A stretch of 37,152 nucleotides of DNA, taken from the NCBI GenBank assembly GCA_017303655.1, contig JAFLCE010000037.1, forward strand, positions 1-37,152, in the 5' to 3' direction. The DNA comes from Anaerolineae bacterium. GTDB lineage: Bacteria; Chloroflexota; Anaerolineae; Anaerolineales; Villigracilaceae. The notes under the pieces are model-generated. The model worked only from the letters and a program-made list of their open reading frames with translations, was not told the DNA's origin and ran no database searches. The number at the start of each line of letters is the position of its first letter. Position 1 is the stretch's first letter. The position numbers and the translations under genes are program-made. Shown here in pieces: positions 30,516 to 37,152 of this stretch.

Positions 30516-31145
30516 ATGAAAAGAAAAACGCCTCTTCTCTTAACAATAAGCCTGCTCCTATTTCTGACAGTTGCCTGCTCGCCGAAAACGACTCAAGACC
30601 CGAACGTGCAGATCCAGCAAGCGGTCAACGCCACACTTGCCGCCATCCCTACACCAACGAGAGCAGCACTTCCCACACCATTTCCCTCGCCGACACCCTT
30701 TAGCCTCGTCGGTTTATTCTGCGAATATCAATTCTGCATCGGGCATCCAGTAGATGTATCCTTTTTCGATGTAAGCGCACAACAAAACCCCGCCTCGCCC
30801 AGCACCTACAGCCAGGGATTGATCGCCGCCTTCAATGGCAATCTCTTCATTCAAGCCATGTGGCAGATCGCACCCGGCACCGCTGACCCAAAATTTCTCT
30901 TCGATACTTTAGTGGATGACACCATTGATACCCCCGCCAACAACCTCGATGTTTTCCTAACCCGCAACATGAACGTGGTCTACGATAGCATCACCTCCAT
31001 TGCCACCCCAGCCCTGCCCTACGGCGGCGCAGGCGCATGGACTTGTGGTGACCGTGTCTTTGCTTGGAAGGTCTACACCCCCCAAGCCGACTCTGCCCGT
31101 GGATTATTCGAGGAAGCCCTAGCGCGCTTCACTTGCGGTCAGTAG
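30516..31145 (+). CDS. Secreted lipoprotein, unknown function
   Basis: 209 residues from the ATG at 30516. The signal MKRKTPLLLTISLLLFLTVAC ends in lipobox TVAC, followed by a Pro/Thr/Ala linker (AAIPTPTRAALPTPFPSPTPF). The body of about 150 residues has five Cys, among them the close pair CEYQFC and a C-terminal pair in WTCGDRV and FTCGQ, so disulfide bonds are likely. No catalytic or metal motif is recognised. The upstream frame start at 30489 would cover the promoter and should be ignored. The -10 box 7 bases before the ATG makes the mRNA leaderless. It follows the nirK terminator and need not be functionally related. Confidence 0.8.
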   Translation: MKRKTPLLLTISLLLFLTVACSPKTTQDPNVQIQQAVNATLAAIPTPTRAALPTPFPSPTPFSLVGLFCEYQFCIGHPVDVSFFDVSAQQNPASPSTYSQGLIAAFNGNLFIQAMWQIAPGTADPKFLFDTLVDDTIDTPANNLDVFLTRNMNVVYDSITSIATPALPYGGAGAWTCGDRVFAWKVYTPQADSARGLFEEALARFTCGQ

Positions 31146-31208
31146 GAGTAATAGGTGAATGGCAGTACCTATGAAGAAAGGTAATATCTTGTTTAAGGAG
31201 ATACCCAA

Positions 31209-31457
31209 ATGTCCACTGAACAAGACCTTATCAACCTACGTGTCCGCGTAGCAGAACTGGAAGTTAAATTAGATTTCCTTTACAGGAATTTAGGCATCGA
31301 ATATGTCAATAACCCCGGTATGGCAGATTCGCGGATTATTGACTTGCTCAAAAAAGGCAACAAGCTTGAAGCCATCAAAGTCTACCGCGACCTGACCAAT
31401 GCCGATCTAGTTGACGCAAAAAGAGAAGTTGAAAAAATCGAAGCAAGCATTTTATAA
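31209..31457 (+). CDS. Stand-alone ribosomal L7/L12 C-terminal-like domain protein
   Basis: 82 residues. A short coiled-coil-like N-terminus (LINLRVRVAELEVKLDFLYRNL) precedes a domain matching the L7/L12 C-terminal fold: IIDLLKKGNKLEAIKVYRDLTNADLVDAKREVEKIEAS. In L7/L12 this domain binds translation factors. Stand-alone copies are common in bacteria and their role is unclear. AAGGAG lies 9 bases before the ATG. A strong bidirectional terminator follows directly. It is not the real bL12: too short, without its hinge, and not next to rplJ or rpoB. Confidence 0.85.
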   Translation: MSTEQDLINLRVRVAELEVKLDFLYRNLGIEYVNNPGMADSRIIDLLKKGNKLEAIKVYRDLTNADLVDAKREVEKIEASIL

Positions 31458-31464
31458 AGAAATA

Positions 31465-31499
31465 AAAATAGCCAGAGACTTTTTGTCTCTGGCTATTTT
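31465..31499. terminator. Bidirectional terminator
   Basis: AAAATAGCCAGAGAC (31465-31479) pairs perfectly with GTCTCTGGCTATTTT (31485-31499) with a TTTTT loop. It ends both the L7/L12-like gene and the convergent MBL hydrolase gene. Confidence 0.88.
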
Positions 31500-31507
31500 A
31501 TTCTATT

Positions 31508-32197
31508 TTATCGCGACTTGAAGTTGGCGATCTCTTTTTGCATGATATTTACATCAAAAGATCTGCCGTGTGCCGGGTGAACTTTTTTAATCCCCATTGG
31601 CAAGATCTTCTCCCAACTTTCAACGACCTTATTGATATCATCCGCAAGCACGGGCAGACCGGGCGTAAGGCGTAGGTACCAATCGTTCATCGCCATGTCG
31701 CCTATGATGGCATCGCCTGTTTCCAGCAAAATGCTCACATGTCCCTGCGAGTGACCGGGGGTGTACACCACTTCACCGGGAATGCCAAACTCTTTCAGCG
31801 ACATACCAGTATCGGGAATAACTGAATCCACTTTGAGCGGAGTCAGATGCGGATTTAATATCCGCTTAGCTGACCATGCCATCATCTTCCCATACGGTGT
31901 CACTCCATCTGGAAATGGCGGCTCGCCGGTCTCAACCATGAACTGATCTTGTTTATGGACGGCGATCTTTGCGCCGGTGAGTTTTTGAATATCCGCCAGA
32001 CAGGTGATGTGATCCCAATGCCCATGTGTCAGCAGAATTAAATCGATCTCTTGCGGGTCAACTTTCAATTCACTCAGTTTACGTTGAAAGGCAGCGAACC
32101 CACCCATTGCGCCGCCATCAATAAGAATGGTGCGGTCACCGCGTAAAAGAAAGCAGTTACAAATTCCAACCGCAATGCGATGAAAAGTGAAACTCAT
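31508..32197 (-). CDS. MBL-fold metallohydrolase
   Basis: 229 residues. The zinc motif THGHWDH gives His58, His60, Asp62 and His63. Further ligands are GHSQGHV, IIGDM and HPAHGRS, so a binuclear zinc site is intact. The family includes glyoxalase II, lactonases and other hydrolases, and the substrate is not evident. No signal peptide. The start at 32197 overlaps the galE stop by four bases, so the two genes are translationally coupled with galE first. A link to sugar-nucleotide metabolism is not known for this family. Confidence 0.88.
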   Translation of the reverse strand: MSFTFHRIAVGICNCFLLRGDRTILIDGGAMGGFAAFQRKLSELKVDPQEIDLILLTHGHWDHITCLADIQKLTGAKIAVHKQDQFMVETGEPPFPDGVTPYGKMMAWSAKRILNPHLTPLKVDSVIPDTGMSLKEFGIPGEVVYTPGHSQGHVSILLETGDAIIGDMAMNDWYLRLTPGLPVLADDINKVVESWEKILPMGIKKVHPAHGRSFDVNIMQKEIANFKSR

Positions 32198-33171
32198 TTT
32201 TCATACCCATGCGGGTGAGTTGTGTGCCACTCCCACGCGCTGGAGAGGATGTCTCGCAAGTTGGTGTTCTTCGGTTCCCAGCCCAATTCCTTTTTGATCT
32301 TTGCCGGAGATGCCACCAGTCGCGCTGAGTCACCGGCGCGGCGCGGCTGTTCAACAACAGGAATAGCATGACCCGTCACTTTGCGCGCAGCCTCGATCAC
32401 TTCTCGAACGGAAAAGCCGTTGCCGCTGCCCACGTTGTAGATCATCTTGTCGCGCTTCTCTAACGCACCCAATGCAAGGATATGTGCCGAGACCAGATCG
32501 CCCAAATGAATGTAATCACGAATACAGGTTCCATCGGGGGTTGGGTAATCGGTGCCGAAGATCGTGGCGCTCTCCGCCTGCCCTAACGCAATTTGCAGCA
32601 CACGCGGAATCAAATGGGATTCTGGTTGGTGCGCTTCACCACGTCCGGGCAATGCGCCACAGGCGTTGAAGTAACGCAAGATCGCGTAATGCATTCCAAA
32701 AATCGAGCGATACCACTCAAGCGCTTGTTCGGTCATCAGCTTGGTGTGACCATACACATTGGTCGGTCCGATCGGTGAATCTTCTGTCAATGGCTCTTCG
32801 CTGGATTGATACACCGCCGCCGTGGAGGAAAAGACAATCTTTCGCACACCAGCTTGCACGGCAGTATCCATCAACTGCACTGAATTTCCAAAGTTGTTAC
32901 GGAAAAATCTACCGGGGTCTTTCATACTTTCACCGGCTTCAATGAAGGCTGCAAAATGCATTACGGCATCATATTTTTTTGAGTTCAACGCATTTGTAAG
33001 CGCCTGACTGTCATCCAATGAAGCATGGATGAATTCAGCGCCAGCCGGAACCGCTCCACGATGCCCGGTCACGAGGGAATCATAAACAGTGACCGAATGT
33101 CCTGCTTTGATGAGTGCTTCTGCCGTGGCAGAGCCGATGTATCCGGCACCGCCGGTGAGAAAGATATTCAT
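32194..33171 (-). CDS. galE: UDP-glucose 4-epimerase
   Basis: 325 residues, the usual length. It interconverts UDP-glucose and UDP-galactose with tightly bound NAD. The NAD loop is GGAGYIGS (7-14). The catalytic pair is Tyr140 and Lys144 in VYGHTK, with Ser115/Ser116 in VFSSTAAVY. Substrate-binding signatures LRYFNACGALPG, TPDGTCIRDYIHLGDL and the GSGNGFSVREV segment are all present. SD AAGGAG lies 7 bases before the ATG. It heads a two-gene unit with the MBL hydrolase. Related epimerases with other sugars cannot be fully excluded. Confidence 0.93.
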   Translation of the reverse strand: MNIFLTGGAGYIGSATAEALIKAGHSVTVYDSLVTGHRGAVPAGAEFIHASLDDSQALTNALNSKKYDAVMHFAAFIEAGESMKDPGRFFRNNFGNSVQLMDTAVQAGVRKIVFSSTAAVYQSSEEPLTEDSPIGPTNVYGHTKLMTEQALEWYRSIFGMHYAILRYFNACGALPGRGEAHQPESHLIPRVLQIALGQAESATIFGTDYPTPDGTCIRDYIHLGDLVSAHILALGALEKRDKMIYNVGSGNGFSVREVIEAARKVTGHAIPVVEQPRRAGDSARLVASPAKIKKELGWEPKNTNLRDILSSAWEWHTTHPHGYEK

Positions 33172-33211
33172 GGATGCTCCTTACTGTTTTTTACCAGCCT
33201 AAAATTATATC

Positions 33212-34111
33212 TTATCCGCCACTTGCGGGTTCGTTCCACGGCTCGGCGTACCAGCGTAAATAGTCAAGAACATGCGCGCCCCAATAGACTTCCGAATGAT
33301 CGCCAGCATATAGATGAAATTCATAAAAGTAATCGTTGCGGGCTAATATTTCTTCGAAGACAAGAATGCTTTCCAGTTCGCGGTCATTGTCACCGGCGTC
33401 GAGCCACAAACGCGGACGGGCTTCTTCGGGTATGTTCTTCAGAATCCGTTCAATCACAGGCGCATTGTCTTTGAAAATTCCAGGCGAGTGCAAACCAAGC
33501 GAGCCGAATAATTCTGGGCGGTCAAAGCCTAATTGGAGCGTCCAACCGCCGCCGCGAGAAAGTCCGCCCAGAGCGCGGTGTGTACGATCGGGCAGGGTAC
33601 GATATGTAAAATCAATATAGGGCACCAACGCCCCCACCAGCCGCTCGCCAAAACCTGGTCCGGCTGCCAAATTCCAGAAGCGATCATCTGGGAAGACTAC
33701 AATGAAAGGCAAACTTTCACCCGAAGCGATCATTTGGTCCACCGCTTGCGGAACGCCCAACCGCACCCACTGATCTTGAGTGTAGGTCTGCCCATGCAAA
33801 AGATACAACACGGGATAACGCTGGTCGGTCAACTCGGTGTAGCAAGGCGGGAGATAGATAAGATATTCCTGCGCCGGAGTAGTGGAGGATACACTTCCCG
33901 CCTCCACCCGCCCTGGCTGGGTTCGGCAACCCAAGGGTGTGGATGTCGCTGTGGGCGGAACCGGGCTTGGGCTGGGAGTAATCGTCGCAGTCGGTGGAGG
34001 GGCTGTGATAGTAACAGTGGGTGGAATTTCCGGGGCGGGGGAACAAGCCAAAGGTCCAAAAAGAAGCGTGGCAACAAAGATTGCAAGGATAATTGCTTGA
34101 CGGGGTCTCAT
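33212..34111 (-). CDS. Lipid-anchored esterase (enterochelin-esterase-like alpha/beta hydrolase)
   Basis: 299 residues from the ATG at 34111. A signal ends in lipobox GPLAC, followed by a Pro/Thr linker (PPTVTITAPPPTATI). The catalytic domain is of the putative-esterase/Fes-like type: YLIYLPPCYTELTDQRYPVLYLLHGQ, nucleophile elbow GGLSRGGG, Asp in WLDAGDNDRE and His in YAGDHSEVYW. It acts outside the cell on an unknown ester. The start at 34111 is preferred over the ATG at 34120, because TATAAT (34124-34119) overlaps the first ATG and lies seven bases before the second, the spacing seen at other genes here. Confidence 0.85.
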   Translation of the reverse strand: MRPRQAIILAIFVATLLFGPLACSPAPEIPPTVTITAPPPTATITPSPSPVPPTATSTPLGCRTQPGRVEAGSVSSTTPAQEYLIYLPPCYTELTDQRYPVLYLLHGQTYTQDQWVRLGVPQAVDQMIASGESLPFIVVFPDDRFWNLAAGPGFGERLVGALVPYIDFTYRTLPDRTHRALGGLSRGGGWTLQLGFDRPELFGSLGLHSPGIFKDNAPVIERILKNIPEEARPRLWLDAGDNDRELESILVFEEILARNDYFYEFHLYAGDHSEVYWGAHVLDYLRWYAEPWNEPASGG

Positions 34112-34124
34112 CCTTCGCATTATA
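34112..34124 (-). promoter_or_regulatory. Leaderless promoter of the esterase gene
   Basis: TATAAT on the minus strand (34124-34119) is seven bases before the ATG at 34111. It overlaps an earlier in-frame ATG, which therefore cannot be the start if this is the -10 box. Confidence 0.6.
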
Positions 34125-34188
34125 CTCGGCAGGCTTAATCACATCGAGCTCTTGCTTGGCTCGAAAAATAGCGAAATAGAAGAAATAT

Positions 34189-34263
34189 CGGGGCGTGGCG
34201 CAGTCCGGCTAGCGCGCTTGCTTTGGGAGCAAGAGGTCGCAGGTTCGAATCCTGTCGCCCCGA
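34189..34263 (+). tRNA. tRNA-Pro (anticodon UGG)
   Basis: 75 bases. Acceptor stem CGGGGCG (34189-34195) pairs with CGCCCCG (34256-34262), with discriminator A. The anticodon stem CTTGC/GCAAG encloses TTTGGGA, so the anticodon is TGG (34224-34226), reading proline CCN codons. The T-arm GGTTCGAATCC is standard. The 3' CCA is not encoded (ACAAAA follows), so it must be added by the nucleotidyltransferase. Confidence 0.95.
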
Positions 34264-34294
34264 CAAAATGATGAGGGTCTTCCCAAAACCCACC

Positions 34295-34332
34295 AGAGAC
34301 ACGGAAATTACAATTGCGTAATTCGTGTCTCT
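34295..34332 (+). terminator. Terminator-like hairpin after tRNA-Pro
   Basis: AGAGACACG (34295-34303) pairs with CGTGTCTCT (34324-34332), and AATTAC (34306-34311) with GTAATT (34317-34322), giving a long stem with a small bulge before GTTCATTT. It probably ends the tRNA transcript. Confidence 0.55.
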
Positions 34333-34375
34333 GTTCATTTAAGGTGTGTTAAAATTAATTTGTGAGGATTTCCCA

Positions 34376-34678
34376 ATGGCAAAAAAAATTGATGGTGTGA
34401 TCGAAGCCGTACGTTTCAAAAATGGTCAGATTTTTTCTGTGCGTGCCTATGAAAAGCGTGGTTTCACGTTTTCAGACCGACTCGTGCTCGACCGAAAAAT
34501 GTTGCTAGAACGTCTGCAAAAGGGGCAGGCTTTTATTGCCGGGTCACGGCAAGACCTGATGGCAAGCACGTTCAACCTCTCCAAACCCATCCTGCTCGTT
34601 AAGTCAGACGGACGCGAATTCATCGCCACCAGCGAGAATGCAACCCGCGACGAGCTGGAAAATGTCCCCTTCTTTTAG
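34376..34678 (+). CDS. Hypothetical 100-residue cytosolic protein
   Basis: The start at 34376 has TGAGGA about 8 bases upstream; an earlier frame start at 34346 is not supported. The sequence (MAKKIDGVIEAVRFKNGQIFSVRAYEKRGFTFSDRLVLDRKMLLERL) looks like a small mixed alpha/beta protein with several basic residues. The second half is strand-rich (SKPILLVKSDGREFIAT). I recognise no family. It is followed nine bases later by the NERD-like gene, then GT2 and rnhB on the same strand, so it probably opens a four-gene operon. Its role there cannot be inferred. Confidence 0.75.
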   Translation: MAKKIDGVIEAVRFKNGQIFSVRAYEKRGFTFSDRLVLDRKMLLERLQKGQAFIAGSRQDLMASTFNLSKPILLVKSDGREFIATSENATRDELENVPFF

Positions 34679-34686
34679 GAAATCGT

Positions 34687-35541
34687 ATGCGCGTTATCGA
34701 TAAAACCCCGTTTCAGGATGAACAAGGAAATATCAGTCTTATCGCCCGTATTCAAGGTACCTTGAAATATGGTCTAAGTTGGTATTCCGAATTGGAAGCC
34801 CAGAAAAGGGTGATTGCCTATTTGGATCGCGTGCTGGAAAAAGGTTTTGTGTTGATCCGCAACTTTCCCCTGCCGGACAGTGAGATCGTGATCCCCTTGA
34901 TCTTGATCGGTCCGGGGTCTCTTTCGGTCATTTTGGTTTCGCCGGTAAAAGGACAGTTCGAAGCCAAAGGCGCAGATTGGAACATCATAACTAATGGGGT
35001 TGCAGCGCCTGCCAGCCGCAACTTGATCGACCTGGTCGGAAAGTTATCGCGCGTTTTTCAAAAATACATGCAAGTGCATAACATTAACATTCCGATGCAG
35101 CCAGAGCCGGTACTCATTGCCAGCGACCCGGGCGCGCAGATCGAGTCGGTGCGACCAATGGTACGAGTGGTGCGCAGTGATGCCATCAAGCAATTTGCGA
35201 ACACCCTTTCGCAAGCCAGCCCTGTTTTGCGAACGGATCTGATCTCGATCATTGCCGATCTGATCATTGAACCGCAGCCAAAAACCATTCAACCTTCAGA
35301 ACCGGATGCTACACCAGAAGAGCGTGCCAAGGCGATTTTCAATGCCTCCGAAGCAGGCACCATTCCACCAGGGGTGATGCCGCCATCCGCGCAGCCGCGT
35401 GGAAATAAAGCTGCACAGCCAGCGCCAAAGAAGTCTCGCCCCATGTCTCGCACACAGCTCATTATGCTGGTTGTATTGGGAATCTTTGAATGTTGTGTAC
35501 TGGCAGGCGGCGTATACTTTTTATTCTTCTTCAATTCGTAG
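34687..35541 (+). CDS. NERD-like domain protein with C-terminal membrane anchor
   Basis: 284 residues. The N-terminal region (about 40-140) has strands typical of nuclease-related (NERD-like) domains: EKGFVLIRNFPLP, IVIPLILIGPGSLSVILVSPVKGQF and ADWN, although a full catalytic set is not clear. A linker rich in Pro, Ala and Lys (about 195-255) leads to one transmembrane helix at the very C-terminus (LIMLVVLGIFECCVLAGGVYFLFFF), so the domain faces the cytosol. The GGA before the ATG is modest. It sits nine bases after the small 34376 gene and six bases before the GT2 gene. Function is unknown, and the NERD assignment is tentative. Confidence 0.7.
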   Translation: MRVIDKTPFQDEQGNISLIARIQGTLKYGLSWYSELEAQKRVIAYLDRVLEKGFVLIRNFPLPDSEIVIPLILIGPGSLSVILVSPVKGQFEAKGADWNIITNGVAAPASRNLIDLVGKLSRVFQKYMQVHNINIPMQPEPVLIASDPGAQIESVRPMVRVVRSDAIKQFANTLSQASPVLRTDLISIIADLIIEPQPKTIQPSEPDATPEERAKAIFNASEAGTIPPGVMPPSAQPRGNKAAQPAPKKSRPMSRTQLIMLVVLGIFECCVLAGGVYFLFFFNS

Positions 35542-35547
35542 CTCGCA

Positions 35548-36279
35548 TTGAACACACCTTTCCTCTCCATTATCATCCCTGCCCATAACGAAGAGAAGCG
35601 CCTGCCGCAAACGTTGGAGCAGGTTTTTTCATTTCTTAAACTACAGTCCTATACAAGCGAAGTGGTCGTGGTGGAAAACGGCAGTTCAGACCGCACGCTT
35701 GAGATCGCCAAAGAATTTTCAGACCTTTACCCAACCCTTGTCGTTATAAAAGAAGAGCAACGCGGCAAAGGCAACGCCGTGAAGCGCGGTATGCTTTCGG
35801 CACGCGGCGAATATCGCTTTATTTGTGATGCCGACCTTTCGATGCCGATCGAAGACCTGCAAAAGTTCCTGCCGCCCGCGCTCGAAAATTTTGACGTTGC
35901 CATCGGCTCGCGTGAAGCGCCAGGGGCTATCCGTTATAACGAGCCTTCGTATCGCCACATTGGCGGACGTGCCATCAATCTTGCCATCCGCATGCTGATC
36001 TTGCCAGGGCTGAACGATACGCAATGCGGCTTCAAGTGCTTCAATGCCCGCACGACCGAAAGCTTATTTAATCAGCAAACGCTCAACGGTTGGTCTTTCG
36101 ATATTGAATTGCTCTACCTGGCCCGCCGGAAAAAACTGCGCATCCATGAAGTGCCCATACGCTGGTATTTCGCCTCGGATAGCAAAGTCAACGCCATCCG
36201 CGATGCACTGCGTATGATCAGCGATATCTTCCGCATTCACCTCAACGCCCTGCGCGGCGCGTATGATTCCAAAGCCTGA
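35548..36279 (+). CDS. GT2-family glycosyltransferase, dolichyl/polyprenyl-phosphate glucosyltransferase-like
   Basis: 243 residues. GT-A fold motifs: LSIIIPAHNEEKRLPQTL, EVVVVENGSSDRT, QRGKGNAVKRGM and the DXD-type CDADLSMP, followed by IGSREAPGA and the acceptor-loop segment DTQCGFKCFNARTTESLF. This series is typical of Alg5/DPG-synthase-like enzymes, which load a sugar from a nucleotide onto a polyprenyl phosphate at the membrane. There is no transmembrane helix, so it is peripheral. The start is a TTG at 35548 with no SD, six bases after the upstream stop, which suggests translational coupling. Its end overlaps rnhB by 17 bases. Confidence 0.87.
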   Translation: MNTPFLSIIIPAHNEEKRLPQTLEQVFSFLKLQSYTSEVVVVENGSSDRTLEIAKEFSDLYPTLVVIKEEQRGKGNAVKRGMLSARGEYRFICDADLSMPIEDLQKFLPPALENFDVAIGSREAPGAIRYNEPSYRHIGGRAINLAIRMLILPGLNDTQCGFKCFNARTTESLFNQQTLNGWSFDIELLYLARRKKLRIHEVPIRWYFASDSKVNAIRDALRMISDIFRIHLNALRGAYDSKA

Positions 36280-36892
36280 TCTTTCTTACGAAAGGACCTT
36301 ATGGGTTACCCACCCTCTCATCGCTGGGATGGATGAAGCCGGACGCGGTGCGCTTGCGGGTCCCGTCTGTGTGGGGGCAGTGATTCTGCCGCACGATCAT
36401 CCGCATCTTCTCCGCGCTCTAAAAGGAGTCCACGACTCGAAGCAGTTAACCGAGCGACAACGCGCCGAACTCGTCCTGCCGATCCAGGAACATGCTCACG
36501 CACACGGAATCGGATTCGCCTCCAGCGTGGAAATAGACCAACTGGGAATCGTACCCGCCACCCGTTTGGCAGCGAGCCGGGCACTTGAATCCATGCATTG
36601 TTTTCCAAATTATCTGCTTACTGATTTCCGTCTTGAACTCCCCGAATTGGATCTGCCGCAAAGTGCCATCGTCAAAGGCGACCAGCGTTCACTCAGCATT
36701 GCCTGTGCTTCCATCCTGGCGAAAACCGCGCGAGATGAATTCATGCACGAAGCCCACGAGCAATTTCCTGAATATCGTTTTGCAAATCACAAAGGCTATG
36801 GCACTCTTTTACACCGCAAAAAAATAGAGCAGTTCGGTCACTCCCCCATTCATCGAAAAACCTTTCAGTTCAAAACAGGGCTTGTATCATAA
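36263..36892 (+). CDS. rnhB: Ribonuclease HII
   Basis: 209 residues, normal length. It cuts the RNA strand in RNA-DNA hybrids and single ribonucleotides in DNA. The catalytic DEAGRGALAGPV motif gives Asp24 and Glu25. Asp121 (LLTDFRL) and the KTARDEF segment with Asp158 complete the metal site, and KGDQRSLSIACASILAK is the conserved basic stretch that contacts the substrate. The C-terminal HKGYGT is present. The ATG at 36263 lies inside the end of the GT2 gene, so the two are co-transcribed. A strong terminator follows the stop. Confidence 0.94.
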   Translation: MIPKPDLSYERTLWVTHPLIAGMDEAGRGALAGPVCVGAVILPHDHPHLLRALKGVHDSKQLTERQRAELVLPIQEHAHAHGIGFASSVEIDQLGIVPATRLAASRALESMHCFPNYLLTDFRLELPELDLPQSAIVKGDQRSLSIACASILAKTARDEFMHEAHEQFPEYRFANHKGYGTLLHRKKIEQFGHSPIHRKTFQFKTGLVS

Positions 36893-36926
36893 AAAAATCG
36901 CGAGGTGTTGAGCCTCGCGATTTTTT
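36892..36926. terminator. Bidirectional terminator after rnhB
   Basis: AAAAAATCGCGAGG (36892-36905) pairs with CCTCGCGATTTTTT (36913-36926) with a 7-base loop, ending in a T-run on both strands. It separates rnhB from the convergent partial gene. Confidence 0.9.
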
Positions 36927-37152
36927 ATTTTTTTCTCAAGATCCCGCCGCCTGATAGTTTACTTTCGGGCTTGCTGGTGCGCCAGGCATAATACCCCAGC
37001 CCTGCCCCGCCGAGTAAGAGGATGACACCAAAAATACCAAGAATGGTAGAGGTTCCGCTTGTGCCACCATCATCCACAGTGCCGGGGTCTGCCACCAAAT
37101 CTTGTGATTGAGCGCCAAATGGAACAAAGGCGCGGTCACCTGCATTAACTTC
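36925..37152 (-). CDS. C-terminal end of a membrane-anchored surface protein (partial)
   Basis: The minus-strand frame from the window edge to the TAA at 36925-36927 gives 76 codons including the stop. It reads EVNAGDRAFVPFG, a Gly/Thr/Asp-rich linker (DDGGTSGTSTIL), one transmembrane helix (ILGIFGVILLLGGAGLGYYAW) and a basic tail (RTSKPESK to LRKK). This is the usual C-terminal anchor of an exported protein with the bulk outside. The start lies beyond the window. An overlapping frame at 36936-37145 is longer as an isolated ORF, but lacks such sense and is a shadow. Confidence 0.75.
   Translation of the reverse strand, partial: EVNAGDRAFVPFGAQSQDLVADPGTVDDGGTSGTSTILGIFGVILLLGGAGLGYYAWRTSKPESKLSGGGILRKK

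Noticed and set aside
36936-37145. 69-codon minus-strand frame at the window end
   Set aside because: The overlapping frame, open to the window edge, gives a linker, one transmembrane helix and a basic tail, which makes better biological sense.
1-37152. Avoidance of GATC as sign of an active restriction system
   Set aside because: GATC is seen many times across the window, so no avoidance is evident, although methylation would make this uninformative.

Overview
The window looks like a chromosomal piece of a Chloroflexota bacterium, most likely class Anaerolineae (inference). Supporting signs are several lipoproteins with a lipobox followed by Pro/Thr-rich linkers, a phosphofructokinase with the pyrophosphate-type signature, a stand-alone Hanks-type kinase, a tRNA gene without encoded CCA, and many short palindromic repeats between genes. 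No tools were run, so family names rest on motifs read by eye.

Layout. 1-1.1 kb: a suspicious junction zone where a molybdopterin-oxidoreductase fragment, a histidine-kinase fragment and a small helical protein are joined in one stretch. 1.2-6.3 kb: small and hypothetical genes (VF530-type protein, two lipoproteins, an APH-fold kinase, membrane proteins). 6.4-11.5 kb: an accessory island with an alpha/beta hydrolase between short direct repeats, then an AT-rich type II restriction-modification locus (C5 methyltransferase and divergent Sau3AI/MutH-like nuclease). A broken vsr gene overlaps the end of the nuclease gene. It is cut off at a REP-like palindrome belonging to a RAYT-type Y1 transposase, whose own reading frame carries four more such palindromes. 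11.5-15.5 kb: repeat-rich spacers around a cytoplasmic GH13 amylase and two small or unknown genes. 15.5-24 kb: DUF3592, DUF6504-like and CPBP protease genes in one overlapping run, then NDH-2, a SnoaL-like protein, a MenA/UbiA prenyltransferase, a PPi-type phosphofructokinase, RarD, a Ser/Thr kinase and DUF2203.

24-30.5 kb is the most coherent functional unit: a copper and nitrite-reduction locus. copA, copZ, a cupredoxin lipoprotein and csoR run leftward. A Crp/Fnr regulator, a small DUF1858 redox protein and a very unusual nirK run rightward. A G/C-tract CsoR-type operator lies upstream of csoR, and a perfect TTGCG-N4-CGCAA palindrome sits about 41-42 bases upstream of the likely start of the DUF1858-nirK transcript. 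NirK joins an N-terminal cupredoxin that lacks the copper Cys, a cytochrome c domain and an AniA-type nitrite reductase core behind a lipoprotein signal. The simplest reading is that copper supply and nitrite respiration are regulated side by side.

30.5-37.2 kb: a lipoprotein, a stand-alone L7/L12 C-terminal-like domain, an MBL hydrolase with galE, a secreted esterase, tRNA-Pro(UGG), a NERD-like membrane protein, a GT2 glycosyltransferase, RNase HII and the C-terminus of a membrane-anchored protein. At least five genes carry a TANNNT -10 box only 6-7 bases before the ATG, which suggests frequent leaderless mRNAs.
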